A stretch of 64,000 nt of DNA from Devosia salina (GTDB lineage: Bacteria; Pseudomonadota; Alphaproteobacteria; Rhizobiales; Devosiaceae). Under the pieces are notes generated by a model. It saw only the letters and a program-made list of their open reading frames with translations. It had not been told where the DNA came from and did not search any database. The stretch spans positions 2,088,001 through 2,152,000 of the forward strand of contig NZ_CP080590.1 of the NCBI RefSeq assembly GCF_019504385.1, given 5' to 3'. This document shows, piece by piece, positions 7,866 to 17,300 of this stretch. A program made the position numbers and the translations under genes. Each line of letters starts with the position of its first letter. Positions within the stretch are counted from its first letter, which is position 1.

Positions 7866-9800
7866 CTAGCGCTGTTGCGCAAAATCGTCAGGCGGCAGTA
7901 TCCCAAACTCGTTGCCCCAACTATTGCGGATATAGGTGGCAATCGCCGAGAGCTGGAGATCGCTCAACTGGTCGCCGAAGGGCGGCATATAGCCAAAGCC
8001 GTGTACAAGGGTGCGCGCGAGATACTCGTCGTCATCCAGGGCTTTGCTGCCGGCCAGTGCCGGCCCCTGCGCTCCTTGACCATTGACGGCATGACAAGCG
8101 GCGCAGTTGATGCCATAGAGCGTTCGGCCATTGTCGAACAGCTGATCGAAGCTGGTATCGACGTCCGTTTGGGCGGCGCGCTCAGGCGCCTCTGCGCCAA
8201 TCGCGTCACCGCCAGACATTTCCTGCGAGCCGACGCTTTCGTTGCTCCCCTTTGTGGAGCTCTCGCCTTCCGCTGCACTTGCCTCGCTCGATGGCTCACG
8301 TTGCCCGTCCAGTTCCTGGTCGGAGGCGGGTCCCAAGCCCAGCCCTGACACCGCCTGGGCCTCCGCCAGTTCTCCTTGATATGTGAAAGTCAGGATTGTC
8401 CCAGGATTGTGCAGCACGTTGGTGAAGCCGCGCTCTCCGTAGATTTGGGCGGCAGTGCCGAAGCCATCTGTGGCTATAAATATGGTACGGTTATCTGGCC
8501 CGATGGCTGTGTCGCGGTATCGGTTCTGTGTACTGAACCAGGCCGTGGGACGACCATCGGCCGCAAGACCATCTTCGCTCAGAGGTTGCACGTATAGGGT
8601 GCCATGCTTGAGCGTTGGCAGTAGTACCGAATTGTCCCATTCGGGGATGCCACGCTCGCCCGCCGCGTAATATTGGATGGAGCCGGGCGCGATCGTCGGG
8701 TTGCAGATCCACCCGCAATTGCCCTCAAAATCGTAGTCGTCGCCCACCGTCCAATAGGTCGCAATCGGCTCAATGATATCCGGCTCGAACTCGCTTTCGG
8801 GATACTTTGGCACCTCTTCGGGGATGTCCCGGCCCGTGTAGCGCAAATCAGCGGAGGCCTCGCTCCAGTTGCCATAGACATAAGCACTGTCATCACGGTA
8901 GCCGGCGACGAACGGCCAGCCGTAGTTTCCCCCCGCTTCCGCAACGTTGAGTTCGTCATCGGTGTCCGGACCGTGTTCCGAGACATAGATAGTGCCACCC
9001 GGCCCAAAGTCGATCCCTTGCGGGTTCCTGTGCCCGTAGGTGAAGATGTGGCTGCGCACACCGTTGATCTCCGGATTGTCGTCTGGAATCGACCCGTCAA
9101 GATTGAGGCGCAGCACCTTACCCGAATAGGTATTCCAGTCCTGGGCCTTGACCTCCTCCTGCGTGGGCAGCTCCTGTGCACGGTTGGGGCGTTGGTAGTT
9201 GCCTCCAAAATTGGCGCCCTGCTCGCCCAATGTGTAGTAAAGTTTCAGGTCGGGGCCGATCTTCACCCTGCCGGCATTGTGGTCGTTCCACGCTGGCACT
9301 CCGGAAATCAGTTCGAAAGGATCGGCCAGGACCTGGTTGGCCTCGTCATAGGTGTAGCGCACCAGCTTCTGGCGTGGATCAGGTGACAGGGTAGAGCCGG
9401 TCTCGTAGGTATAGGAGAGATAGACATAGTCATTGCCGCTGCCCTGCAGCAGTTCCGGGTGCAGCGCCAGACCCAGTAGCCCCTGATGCTGCACGTCAAC
9501 ACTCAGATCCTCAATCGTCAGGAGTGTCTGTTGCTCGCCGGTCCGCGGGTCGACACGTGTCACCTCCCCGGACGAACGCTCCGTGACCCAGAGCATGTCG
9601 TCGGGGCCCCAGGTGATTTCCCACGGGTTGGACAATCCCGTGGTGAGCACACGACCCGAAAAGAGCTGATCTTCGCCCCGTTCGATCTCGACAGGATTTT
9701 CCTGGGCGACAGCTGACGCACAAGTCAGGGCCACGCCAAGAGCAACTCCGCTCATAAGACAGGACAAAGGTTGCTGATGGCGTGGTTTGCAGGCGGACAT
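7866..9800 (-). CDS. PQQ-dependent sugar dehydrogenase fused to cytochrome c
   Basis: Exported oxidoreductase, 644 aa from the ATG at 9800, which has AAGGAG six bases upstream. A signal peptide (residues 1 to about 31, ending ASAVAQ) is followed by a glucose/sorbosone dehydrogenase beta-propeller with family hallmarks: GLSNPWEITWGPDD, HQGLLGLALHPEL, GHRNPQGIDFGP, HGPDTDDELN and GGNYGWP. A Ser/Glu-rich linker leads to a C-terminal c-type cytochrome with CAACH near residue 565 and a probable Met ligand in GYMPPF near 600. Electrons would pass from PQQ to the fused heme in the periplasm. The divergent pseudoazurin is a plausible acceptor. Substrate unknown. Confidence 0.88.
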   Translation of the reverse strand: MSACKPRHQQPLSCLMSGVALGVALTCASAVAQENPVEIERGEDQLFSGRVLTTGLSNPWEITWGPDDMLWVTERSSGEVTRVDPRTGEQQTLLTIEDLSVDVQHQGLLGLALHPELLQGSGNDYVYLSYTYETGSTLSPDPRQKLVRYTYDEANQVLADPFELISGVPAWNDHNAGRVKIGPDLKLYYTLGEQGANFGGNYQRPNRAQELPTQEEVKAQDWNTYSGKVLRLNLDGSIPDDNPEINGVRSHIFTYGHRNPQGIDFGPGGTIYVSEHGPDTDDELNVAEAGGNYGWPFVAGYRDDSAYVYGNWSEASADLRYTGRDIPEEVPKYPESEFEPDIIEPIATYWTVGDDYDFEGNCGWICNPTIAPGSIQYYAAGERGIPEWDNSVLLPTLKHGTLYVQPLSEDGLAADGRPTAWFSTQNRYRDTAIGPDNRTIFIATDGFGTAAQIYGERGFTNVLHNPGTILTFTYQGELAEAQAVSGLGLGPASDQELDGQREPSSEASAAEGESSTKGSNESVGSQEMSGGDAIGAEAPERAAQTDVDTSFDQLFDNGRTLYGINCAACHAVNGQGAQGPALAGSKALDDDEYLARTLVHGFGYMPPFGDQLSDLQLSAIATYIRNSWGNEFGILPPDDFAQQR

Positions 9801-10029
9801 TTTCATCTCCTTGGATCGATGTCTGGGCTCCTTCCCCAACGGTTCAAGCCGCACTTCGTTCGGTTGCAAAGTGGCGGAGGCCTTTCACAGCCTCCGCGGC
9901 CGGTTCGCAAGTCCTTCAGGACCAACCGACGTTCACCTGGGTTAACCGAAGTGGTTCGTCTGCCCGGCTCTGAACTCCTGCTGGGGGTGAGGCATTTCCC
10001 GGCCAGGTCAACCGAAAGAGGATCACGCC

Positions 10030-10515
10030 GTGAAACGCACAGCACTCAAATCTGCGATCGCTACCGGCATTCTGCTCTCCGCAACCAGCGCCTGGGCCGC
10101 AGACCATCGCATAGAGATGCTCAACAAGGACTCTGAAGGCCGCACCATGCAGTTCGAGCCGGCGTTCCTGAAAATCGAGCCGGGTGACAGCGTCACCTTC
10201 GTTGCCTCCGACAAGGGCCACAACTCCGAGTCCATCCTGGAGATGATCCCGGCAGAGGCGGATCCCTGGAAGGGCAAGATCAATGAGGAGATCACCATCA
10301 CCTATGACCAAGAAGGCTTCTACGCTTTCAAGTGCCAGCCCCATTTAGGACTAGGCATGGTCGGTTTGCTGCAGGTCGGAGACAATGGGCCCCAGATAGA
10401 CGCAGAGGAAATCGACAAGCTGCCTGGCCGTGCCGCAGCCCGTTTGGCCGAACTGATTGCACAGGCGGACCAGGGCGGTGAGGAGCAGCACAGCGCTGAC
10501 GATCGGCCGCAGTAA
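10030..10515 (+). CDS. Pseudoazurin-type blue copper protein
   Basis: Periplasmic type-1 copper electron carrier. GTG start preceded by GAGG; signal peptide cleaved after AWA at residue 23. The copper ligands are readable: His64 in DKGHNSE, then Cys102, His105 and Met110 in FKCQPHLGLGM, the C-x2-H-x4-M spacing of pseudoazurins. The C-terminus carries an acidic/Gln-rich tail beyond the cupredoxin fold. It is transcribed away from the PQQ dehydrogenase-cytochrome gene about 230 bases upstream, suggesting a shared redox chain. Confidence 0.9.
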   Translation: MKRTALKSAIATGILLSATSAWAADHRIEMLNKDSEGRTMQFEPAFLKIEPGDSVTFVASDKGHNSESILEMIPAEADPWKGKINEEITITYDQEGFYAFKCQPHLGLGMVGLLQVGDNGPQIDAEEIDKLPGRAAARLAELIAQADQGGEEQHSADDRPQ

Positions 10516-10567
10516 TTACGCTATTCGCGAGGTTCAATTCTTTCGCCTGTTTTCTAGTCTCAACGGG

Positions 10568-11281
10568 CAGGAACTCAAGACCATCGATAGCAGGTTTCCC
10601 GCCACGGCGCTGGCGGATCCGGGCTCTGAGGCGGCCTGGAAAGGGGAACCGAGCTGGAATGGTGTCGCCATCCTCGCCCGCGGACGCACACCGGTCCTAA
10701 CAAGGGATGCACTTCCGGGGAGTTCGAATGATCGCCACGCGCGCTACATCGAGGCGGCCTGCAATGGCGTCATCGTCGGCTGTCTTTGTGCACCGAACGG
10801 CAATCCCCGACCCGGACCGAAGTACGACTACAAACTCGACTGGACCGAGCGTCTGGTCGCACATGCTCAAGAGCTTTGGTCGAGCGAACTGCCAATTGTG
10901 CTGGCCGGGGATTTCAATATCGTTCCAGAACCATGCGACATCTACGCGACAACTTCATACAAGGACAATGCTCTCGTCCAGCCGGAGAGCCGCGCATTAT
11001 TCCAAAAGCTGTTGGAGCAGGGCTGGACGGATGCCATCCGGCGCCAGCATCCAGAGGCGACTATCTATACCTTCTGGGACTATATGCGAAACCGTTGGCA
11101 ACGTAACGCGGGGTTGCGTCTAGATCATCTCCTTTTGAGCCGCCCACTTGCCCGCAAACTCAAGGCGGCGGGCGTCAACAAGGAAGTGCGCGGCGAGGCG
11201 GGCGCAATCGATCATGCCCCCGCTTGGATCCACCTGTCGCAGCGGTCGCCAGCCAACGCTGTGGCCGTGCTTTGGAAATAA
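10568..11281 (+). pseudogene. xthA: Exodeoxyribonuclease III, 5'-truncated
   Basis: From QELKTID onward this is a clear XthA-type AP endonuclease: WNGVAILARG, RYIEAACNGV, APNGNPRPGPKYDYKLDW, AGDFNIVPEP, YTFWDYMRNRW, LRLDHLLLS and the catalytic IDHAPAW. The first 35 or so residues, including the family's MKIATFNIN motif with a metal-binding Asn, are absent. The sequence upstream (10516-10567) after the pseudoazurin stop matches nothing, and there is no in-frame start at a sensible place. I therefore read it as a pseudogene left by a deletion that joined it to the pseudoazurin gene. Another full xthA elsewhere in the genome would be expected. Confidence 0.85.
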
Positions 11282-11715
11282 GGCCGCAGTATACGCCACG
11301 GACCAGGTGAACGACCACCGGATCATACTACTTTCAACCCGGTCCTTTGCGGCGGCGTCCCCGCGCATCGTGGCCACCACCTTGTGCTGCGGCTCGATCT
11401 GGCCGCTTCGGAGATCGACGACCAAAGCATTGGCTCCTCCAGAACAGCGACGATTGCGCAGGACCTAAAGGATTTCAGGGCTCAACCTGGCGGCCGCCGC
11501 GCATTCAAACCCGCAATCCGTTACACTGGCCACCCCGATGCAGCGCTGATCCCGGAAAAGATCCACGCGCAAGCCAGGAAGCGCAGCAACGCCCCAATTC
11601 TCCGGCCCAGCATGGCCTCCTTCGCACGGCCGCGCCTGCGTTATCCTTAACCGTCAGAACCATTTTCACCGGCCCGTGGCGTGAAGCATATTGCGCTTCC
11701 GAAAGGACGACTGCC
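11282..11715. other. Intergenic region downstream of the xthA remnant
   Basis: 434 bases. Short open frames exist on both strands but none has a ribosome site plus protein-like composition. Its base composition is coding-like, so it may be decayed coding DNA. Confidence 0.3.
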
Positions 11716-11979
11716 ATGAACCGCAGATTTGATCATTTGGCGAGCTCGGAAGCATTCCCGCCCGTTCAGGGGATGAGCGCTTCGCTCCTGCGCGCGTTCA
11801 CCGAGTGGCGCCTTCGGCAAACGCCACCGCTCACGCCAAACCAGGCCCTACTATCGTTGTTGGCACTTGCGCTGTCGGTCGAGGGACACCTGGTGCTCGG
11901 TCCGCAGATTGCTGAGCCAGAAGAGGATCGTCAGATCGAGGAACTCGCAGAAGTCATGCGCGAGCTCCACAGAAAGTAA
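11716..11979 (+). CDS. Hypothetical protein, 87 aa
   Basis: ATG preceded by GAAAGGA at suitable distance. The product (start MNRRFDHLASSEAFPPVQGM) has an amphipathic region with LLSLLALALSVEGHLVLG and a charged C-terminal helix (EEDRQIEELAEVMRELHRK). Probably a small soluble helical protein. No family recognised. Confidence 0.5.
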   Translation: MNRRFDHLASSEAFPPVQGMSASLLRAFTEWRLRQTPPLTPNQALLSLLALALSVEGHLVLGPQIAEPEEDRQIEELAEVMRELHRK

Positions 11980-12014
11980 ATGCGAGTCTGGTGCTCAACA
12001 TCGCCAGGTCGTTG

Positions 12015-12371
12015 TCAGCGCGCCTGCGGCTCCCGTTCGCCGGACCTTCGGGCAAGCACCCGTCCAATTCCGAGTCCGATGATGAGCGCCCCCGACTTGA
12101 CGGCAGCGTCGTCCAGCCGCCCATGCCGGTCTACCAGCAGTTGCTGGGACCACTCGAGGCAGCCTATCCCAAGGAGCAGTCCTCCGCCAACCAGCCAGAT
12201 TCTGCGCGGGTAGCCGCAGCCGAAGGTTATGCCAACCAGCAGGAGGGCCAGAGCTCTCTCGATGGAGGGATCGTCAACAATTTGCGGCCGAAGCCCGATG
12301 GGCGACAATGTCGCAAGCGTCACCAGGATAAAGAGCCCCCAGGCGATGACTCGCCAAATAGATGTTCGCAT
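12015..12371 (-). CDS. VanZ-like family membrane protein, 118 aa
   Basis: The ATG at 12371 gives MRTSIWRVIAWGLFILVTLA; the frame is open further upstream but the extension is not family-like. Three or four hydrophobic helices, a conserved LSPIGLRP after helix 1, a short LEWSQQLL segment and a DRHGRLDDAAVK motif before the last helix match the small VanZ-like proteins of Rhizobiales. Function is unknown in this group; VanZ itself is linked to glycopeptide resistance. No strong ribosome site is visible. Confidence 0.65.
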   Translation of the reverse strand: MRTSIWRVIAWGLFILVTLATLSPIGLRPQIVDDPSIERALALLLVGITFGCGYPRRIWLVGGGLLLGIGCLEWSQQLLVDRHGRLDDAAVKSGALIIGLGIGRVLARRSGEREPQAR

Positions 12372-12972
12372 CGAATAAAATCTACCAGAAGGCTGACGGG
12401 CGGCCAATGGACGTTTGGACAGGCCAAGCTGGCGCTCGCACTTCGCGATCGACTGTGGCTTGGGAGAAACCTGATGTCCCCATGAGGCATCCGGGCAAAC
12501 GTCAACTCCGGCATCCCTGGCCAAGAGTGGACGCAGAGGTCCAGAGCAGCGAACAAAGCGCAGCCACTTGGCTACCTCAAACGCGTCAGGCGAAGGTTGG
12601 CCGGCAGTCGACACCGAGGCCCCCTAGACCTATGCAGAAATCGGAGGGCAGCAACGGCTTAACCCTAGTTGCAGCATTTTCTACAATAGATAGAAACTCA
12701 ATTCGTTTGGTGGCAATCTGGCGCCGCCCCGGAGTCGGCAATCTTCATGCCATCGATTGAGAGCGACCAGTACGGCAATTGAAGAAATCTGATACTCAAA
12801 TCAATCCTTCAACTTTTTGGCCATGTCGTCCCCTTGGATGCCCGCGGCCGTTGGATTTGTTTTACTGATGTTCGCAGCGGCAGGTTCATCACCCGCCTTA
12901 CCAGAAGCCGGGCTGCCGCGAGTGCTGCCCAGGTCGTAGAACCGCCAAGATAAAGATCACGAAAGTAGCGTT
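12372..12972. other. Intergenic region upstream of the exopolysaccharide locus
   Basis: 600 bases between the VanZ-like gene and the polysaccharide co-polymerase. Its right half (from about 12660) is more AT-rich and probably contains the promoter of the exopolysaccharide operon. No gene supported. Confidence 0.35.
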
Positions 12973-15114
12973 ATGGAAGAAAGTGAAATCGACATCCGCG
13001 GCATCCTCGGCCTGCTTCGCAGGCGTATGGTGCTCATCGTGTCGACGACCGTGTTGGTCGTCGCGGTCGCGGCAGCCGTCGCCTTCACCCTGACCCCGCT
13101 CTACACCGCCTCCGCCCTGGTGCTGGTAGACCCTTCGCGCAAGAACATTCTCGATGACAGCGCCATTTCCGGCGCCTCGTCCGCAGCGGACAATGCGCGG
13201 ATCGACAGCGAGGTCGAGTTGGCCCGGTCCGACAATGTCCTTCTCAAGGTGATCCAGCGCGAGCAGTTGATTTCGGATGACGAGTTTGGCGTCTCGATTG
13301 GCCTCACCGCGCGCCTGCTTTCCTTTCTTGGTGTACCGCCCCCCGACCTGCCCACGGGGCAGGAAGCGCTCAACCAGAGCTTGAGCAAGTTGCGCAGCGC
13401 AGTCAGCGTCCAGCGCAAAGGCCTCACATACCTCATTTCGCTCCAAGTTCGGTCCGAAGAGGCAGGCAAGGCCGCCGGTCTCGCCAATGCCCTGGCCGAG
13501 GTCTACATCCAGGACCAGCTGTCTTCCAAGATATCGAGCGCCGTTGCCTCCCTTGAGGTCATTCAAAGCCGGTTGGAGCAGGCCCGAACTGGAATCGTCG
13601 CATCCGAAACCGCCTATGATCAATTCATTGCCGACAATATCGATGCGATAGCGCGTGACAGCGGCCGAACCGACCTTGCCAATATGCAAAGACAAATCGC
13701 GGCTCTGGAATCGGCGCGTGCCCAATCCGCTTCGCTGGCGAGCACGGTACAGGTCGCCATTGCCGACAACGACATCAACGCCATCGTCACGAACCTCCAA
13801 TCCGAAGCCCTTGACGCCCTCGAGCAGCAGCGCGAACGCCTGCGTCGGGACCTTGCCGACCAGGCGGGCACCGCCAGCGAGTTGGACCTGCAGGCCGAAC
13901 TCTCCCGCATCGAGCAATCCATAATCGAGACTGCCAACAGTGAGGTCACGGCACTTCAGGGCGAAGTGCAACAGGCCCAGGATCAGACGGCTTCGCTCCG
14001 CCAGACCCTGCGGTCCGAAGTCATCGGTTCGGCCCTATCGGCCGACACGCTGACGCAGATTTTCGAGCTGCAGCAGAACGCCGAGCTGGCGCGCCGGCAA
14101 TACCAGACCCTGCTCTCCCGGGCGCAGGACCTCGAGGCGCAGGCCGACCTGCAGTTGGCTGACAGCCGCATTGTCTCGACGGCGCTGGCCCCAGAAGCCC
14201 CCTCATTTCCAAATAAGCGTCTCATCCTGATCCTGGCAGGACTGGCGGGACTGGGATTGGGCGTCGGCCTGGCCTTTCTCTATGAAAACCTGGTCGGTGG
14301 TTTTACGACCGACGAGCAAGTTGCAACCGTCCTCAAGCGTCCTGTTGCCGCCACCGTGCCGCGGCAGCAGGGAAAGGCTGAAAGCGACAGCCATGCCGAT
14401 CTCGTCGTGTCCTCGCCCCTTTCTATCTTTTCCGAATCCATTCGCCGGGCTCGTGCCGCAGTTGACCAGGCCATACGCCATGCGCAGCGGAGCACCGACG
14501 CGGAGGAACGCGGGCGGATCGTCCTGGTCACCTCCTCCAATCCCAATGAGGGCAAGACCACCATGGCGCTGGCAATGGCACGATCGGCGGCGATGTCTGG
14601 CCAGTCCGTGCTGTTGATCGACTGCGACCTGCGCAAGCCTTCCGTTCACCGCCATCTGGGGATTGCGCCCGAAACCGGCCTCTTGGATCTGCTCCAGTCC
14701 GATGAGGCCGACCAGATGGCCTCATTGCGCCACATCATCATCAGTGATCCATTGTCCAGGGCCTCAGTCGTAGTGGGATCGCGGCGGAGCAACGCGCCCA
14801 CGGACCAGCTCCTCGACAACCCATCGTTTCACCGGATCCTCAAGGCCGCGCGGCGCTCATTCGATTATGTCATTCTCGACACACCGCCGGTTGGGCCGGT
14901 TGTCGATGCGCTCTATCTCTGTCGGCAAGCCGACGCGATCACCTTTGTGATCAAATGGGCCAGCACTTCTCAAAGCGAAGTCAGGAAGAATATCGATGCT
15001 CTGGTCAATGCCGCCGGCGAGGACATTCCGCTTCTCGTCGCCCTGACGCAGCAGGAGCAATCGCGCTCCGAATACTACAAGAAGTATAGCGGGTACTATT
15101 CCTACAGCGCCTAA
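12973..15114 (+). CDS. Polysaccharide co-polymerase with BY-kinase domain
   Basis: ExoP/GumC/Wzc-type inner-membrane protein, 713 aa, controlling chain length and export of exopolysaccharide. N-terminal Wzz domain with a first membrane helix (residues about 19-39), long periplasmic coiled coil, and a second helix near 416-435 (LILAGLAGLGLGVGLAFL). The cytoplasmic tyrosine-kinase domain has Walker A in SSNPNEGKTTMALA (near 525), Walker A' LLIDCDLRKP (near 550) and Walker B YVILDTPP (near 632). The last 15 residues contain six tyrosines, the autophosphorylation cluster. First gene of the exopolysaccharide operon. Confidence 0.92.
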   Translation: MEESEIDIRGILGLLRRRMVLIVSTTVLVVAVAAAVAFTLTPLYTASALVLVDPSRKNILDDSAISGASSAADNARIDSEVELARSDNVLLKVIQREQLISDDEFGVSIGLTARLLSFLGVPPPDLPTGQEALNQSLSKLRSAVSVQRKGLTYLISLQVRSEEAGKAAGLANALAEVYIQDQLSSKISSAVASLEVIQSRLEQARTGIVASETAYDQFIADNIDAIARDSGRTDLANMQRQIAALESARAQSASLASTVQVAIADNDINAIVTNLQSEALDALEQQRERLRRDLADQAGTASELDLQAELSRIEQSIIETANSEVTALQGEVQQAQDQTASLRQTLRSEVIGSALSADTLTQIFELQQNAELARRQYQTLLSRAQDLEAQADLQLADSRIVSTALAPEAPSFPNKRLILILAGLAGLGLGVGLAFLYENLVGGFTTDEQVATVLKRPVAATVPRQQGKAESDSHADLVVSSPLSIFSESIRRARAAVDQAIRHAQRSTDAEERGRIVLVTSSNPNEGKTTMALAMARSAAMSGQSVLLIDCDLRKPSVHRHLGIAPETGLLDLLQSDEADQMASLRHIIISDPLSRASVVVGSRRSNAPTDQLLDNPSFHRILKAARRSFDYVILDTPPVGPVVDALYLCRQADAITFVIKWASTSQSEVRKNIDALVNAAGEDIPLLVALTQQEQSRSEYYKKYSGYYSYSA

Positions 15115-15214
15115 TGAATACCCATGCGTGGTCGGGGCCAATTGGAGCGCCCCGAGCCGCCCAAGGCGCCTTGGGGACACGTTAGAGCAGGACCATAGAG
15201 GGAAGCCGGACAAT

Positions 15215-15889
15215 ATGGCCAAGAACCAGACCCCGCTCACCTTTGCCCTGCTCGCCATGGCGCTCGGCTGCCTTTCCCTGGGCGCGTTGACGCTTCGTGC
15301 CGAGGCGGGCGCCACGGCATTGGGTGCGGGATCCACGCAACTGCCGCAGTTCCTCGCCATGATGGAACAGGACCTGCCGCTGCCCCTTTCTGTCCAGGGA
15401 CGGCGGGTCCTGTTGGAGAATTGCGAGATGGCCCTGCAGGCGACAAGCCCGCTGGCGCTTCGGTTTGCCACTGACGCGCAACAGGCTATGGTCGGGCCCT
15501 TCTGCCGCGCGCTTTCGGAAGAGGTTGTCGCGGCCGCCCCCACCGATGCCTATGCCTGGCTGGTTCTTGCCATGTCACAGATCCGCAGCGGCGAAACGGA
15601 CGAGGCCAGTAGGAGTATCGTCTGGTCTGGTCTCACGGGCCGCAATGAAAGCTGGATCGCCCAGCAGCGGTTCGACCTCGTTCAGGACCACTACGCTGAG
15701 ATTTCGCCTGCTGCCCGGGCGGTAGGTGACGCCGACACTGTCCTGCTGGTCCCGAGCAGTCGGGGGGCGGTTGTGGCGCGGAGATATGTGCTGGATGAAG
15801 CGTTTCGCCAGCGTGCCGAACAATTGATCGAAGCGCAGCCGGAGGACGTGCAGCGCCGCTTCGTCTCACTTATCCGCCGTCAGCTTTAG
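15215..15889 (+). CDS. Secreted or membrane-anchored protein of the exopolysaccharide locus
   Basis: The ATG at 15215 (GAGGGAAG upstream) gives MAKNQTPLTFALLAMALGCL, an N-terminal signal or anchor. The remaining 200 residues are helical with a WLVLAMSQIRSGETDEA stretch that resembles a single TPR-like hairpin. Placed between the co-polymerase and the polymerase/ligase-like gene with only 10 bases to the latter, it probably assists polymerisation or export. I do not recognise the family. Confidence 0.65.
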   Translation: MAKNQTPLTFALLAMALGCLSLGALTLRAEAGATALGAGSTQLPQFLAMMEQDLPLPLSVQGRRVLLENCEMALQATSPLALRFATDAQQAMVGPFCRALSEEVVAAAPTDAYAWLVLAMSQIRSGETDEASRSIVWSGLTGRNESWIAQQRFDLVQDHYAEISPAARAVGDADTVLLVPSSRGAVVARRYVLDEAFRQRAEQLIEAQPEDVQRRFVSLIRRQL

Positions 15890-15899
15890 GAGCGGAGAG

Positions 15900-17300
15900 A
15901 TGACCATTTCCGCCTTTGCCGCCGCCCGCCCCCGCGCTCTCACCAGCCGCTCCGCCGGCAGGCCGCAAAATGGCTTTGCACTTTGGGCACTGCTAGTGCT
16001 TTTTGCCCTGGCGCCCCTGCCCCTTGCCAGCGCCCGGCCCTTCCTCTGGGCGCTTTGGGCGTCCTACACGGGCCTGGTGGCCGTGGTTTTCCTTGTCTGG
16101 CAGTTGCGCTCGGGTAACCCATTGCGGGTCAGCCCGCTGGACTTCAAGTCCCCGACTTTTTTAGTTCTCCTGACACTGGCTGCCCTGATCCTCCAGCTCC
16201 TGCCCATTGCACCCTTTCCGATCGTGAGCGCTGAAGGAGCCACTCTGGTATCGGCGCAAGTGAGCGTTGCGCCAGGGCAGACCCTGTTGATGCTGACGCG
16301 TCAGTTGACCTATGCACTGGTGGCGTTTCTGGTGCTGCAGGTGGCCGCCAGTGACAGACGGCGCCCGTTCCTTCTCCATGGCCTGATCGCCATCGCCTTG
16401 GCCTATGCCGCCTATGGTCTTGTGGCCTTGCGCATGGGAGATACCATTCTGGGTCTGCCCAAATGGGCCTATTCGGGGTCGATCACCGGCAGCTTCGTCA
16501 ACCGCAATTCTTTCGCGACCTTCCTGGGATTTGGGGCGATCCTGACCCTATCGCATCTTTGCGCCCTGGTGCGGCGCCAGGCCCAGCGGCACCCAGACGA
16601 CGGACTGATCACGGGCCTTTTGAGCAGCCTTGTGCTTTATTCGGCCGGCTACCTCTTCCTGCTGCTCATCGTCATCGGCACCCAGTCGCGCATGGGCCTT
16701 TTCGCAACTCTTGCGGGCTCCGGGGTCGTGATCCTGATCACCCTGCTCTCGGTGCGTCGACTGGGCCTTGTCCTTTTGGTCGCGCCGGTGGCATTGGCCA
16801 CCCTTGTCGGACTGTTTTGGCTGATTGGCGGCGGTCTCCTTGAACGCATCGAATGGCAGGGCTTTGGCTCGGACAGTCGCATCCTGCTCTATCAACAGGT
16901 GATGGACCTGATCGCGTTGAGACCCTGGACCGGATTTGGGGGTGGAACCTTCGAGGTGGCATTCCCACTGGTTCATCAACTGCCCCTGACCCCGGACGTG
17001 ACGTGGAAACTTGCGCATAACTCCTATCTAGCGCTCTGGGCCGAACTTGGCCTGGTGGCGGGCTCTTTCCTTATTCTGGCGTTCGGCTATGCCGCAGTGC
17101 GACTAATCGTCGGCCTGCTACGCGGCACCGGATCCTGGGCACCCCAGGTTGCCGCCCTGGCAGCCATTGTCCAGATCGCCATCCATTCGACCGTAGATTT
17201 TAGTCTGGAAATCCCGGCCAACACCTTGATGTTCATCGCTATTGTCACCACTGGTCTGGCAAATTGCGTCGGCGTCCGGTCGGACGGCAGGTTACGGTGA
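15900..17300 (+). CDS. O-antigen ligase/Wzy polymerase-like membrane protein
   Basis: 466 aa with about ten to twelve hydrophobic helices and a large periplasmic loop (about residues 320-360) holding the WTGFGGGTFEVAFP and HNSYLALWAELG segments typical of the Wzy_C/O-antigen ligase superfamily; the His in HNSY is the usual catalytic candidate. Shine-Dalgarno GGAGCGGAG just before the ATG. In this locus it probably polymerises lipid-linked repeat units of the exopolysaccharide rather than ligating O-antigen. Its stop codon overlaps the start of the next gene (TGATG). Confidence 0.87.
   Translation: MTISAFAAARPRALTSRSAGRPQNGFALWALLVLFALAPLPLASARPFLWALWASYTGLVAVVFLVWQLRSGNPLRVSPLDFKSPTFLVLLTLAALILQLLPIAPFPIVSAEGATLVSAQVSVAPGQTLLMLTRQLTYALVAFLVLQVAASDRRRPFLLHGLIAIALAYAAYGLVALRMGDTILGLPKWAYSGSITGSFVNRNSFATFLGFGAILTLSHLCALVRRQAQRHPDDGLITGLLSSLVLYSAGYLFLLLIVIGTQSRMGLFATLAGSGVVILITLLSVRRLGLVLLVAPVALATLVGLFWLIGGGLLERIEWQGFGSDSRILLYQQVMDLIALRPWTGFGGGTFEVAFPLVHQLPLTPDVTWKLAHNSYLALWAELGLVAGSFLILAFGYAAVRLIVGLLRGTGSWAPQVAALAAIVQIAIHSTVDFSLEIPANTLMFIAIVTTGLANCVGVRSDGRLR

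Noticed and set aside
12898..13971. 357-codon minus-strand frame opposite the polysaccharide co-polymerase
   Set aside because: Antisense of a gene with unambiguous BY-kinase motifs; no ribosome site or recognised domain.
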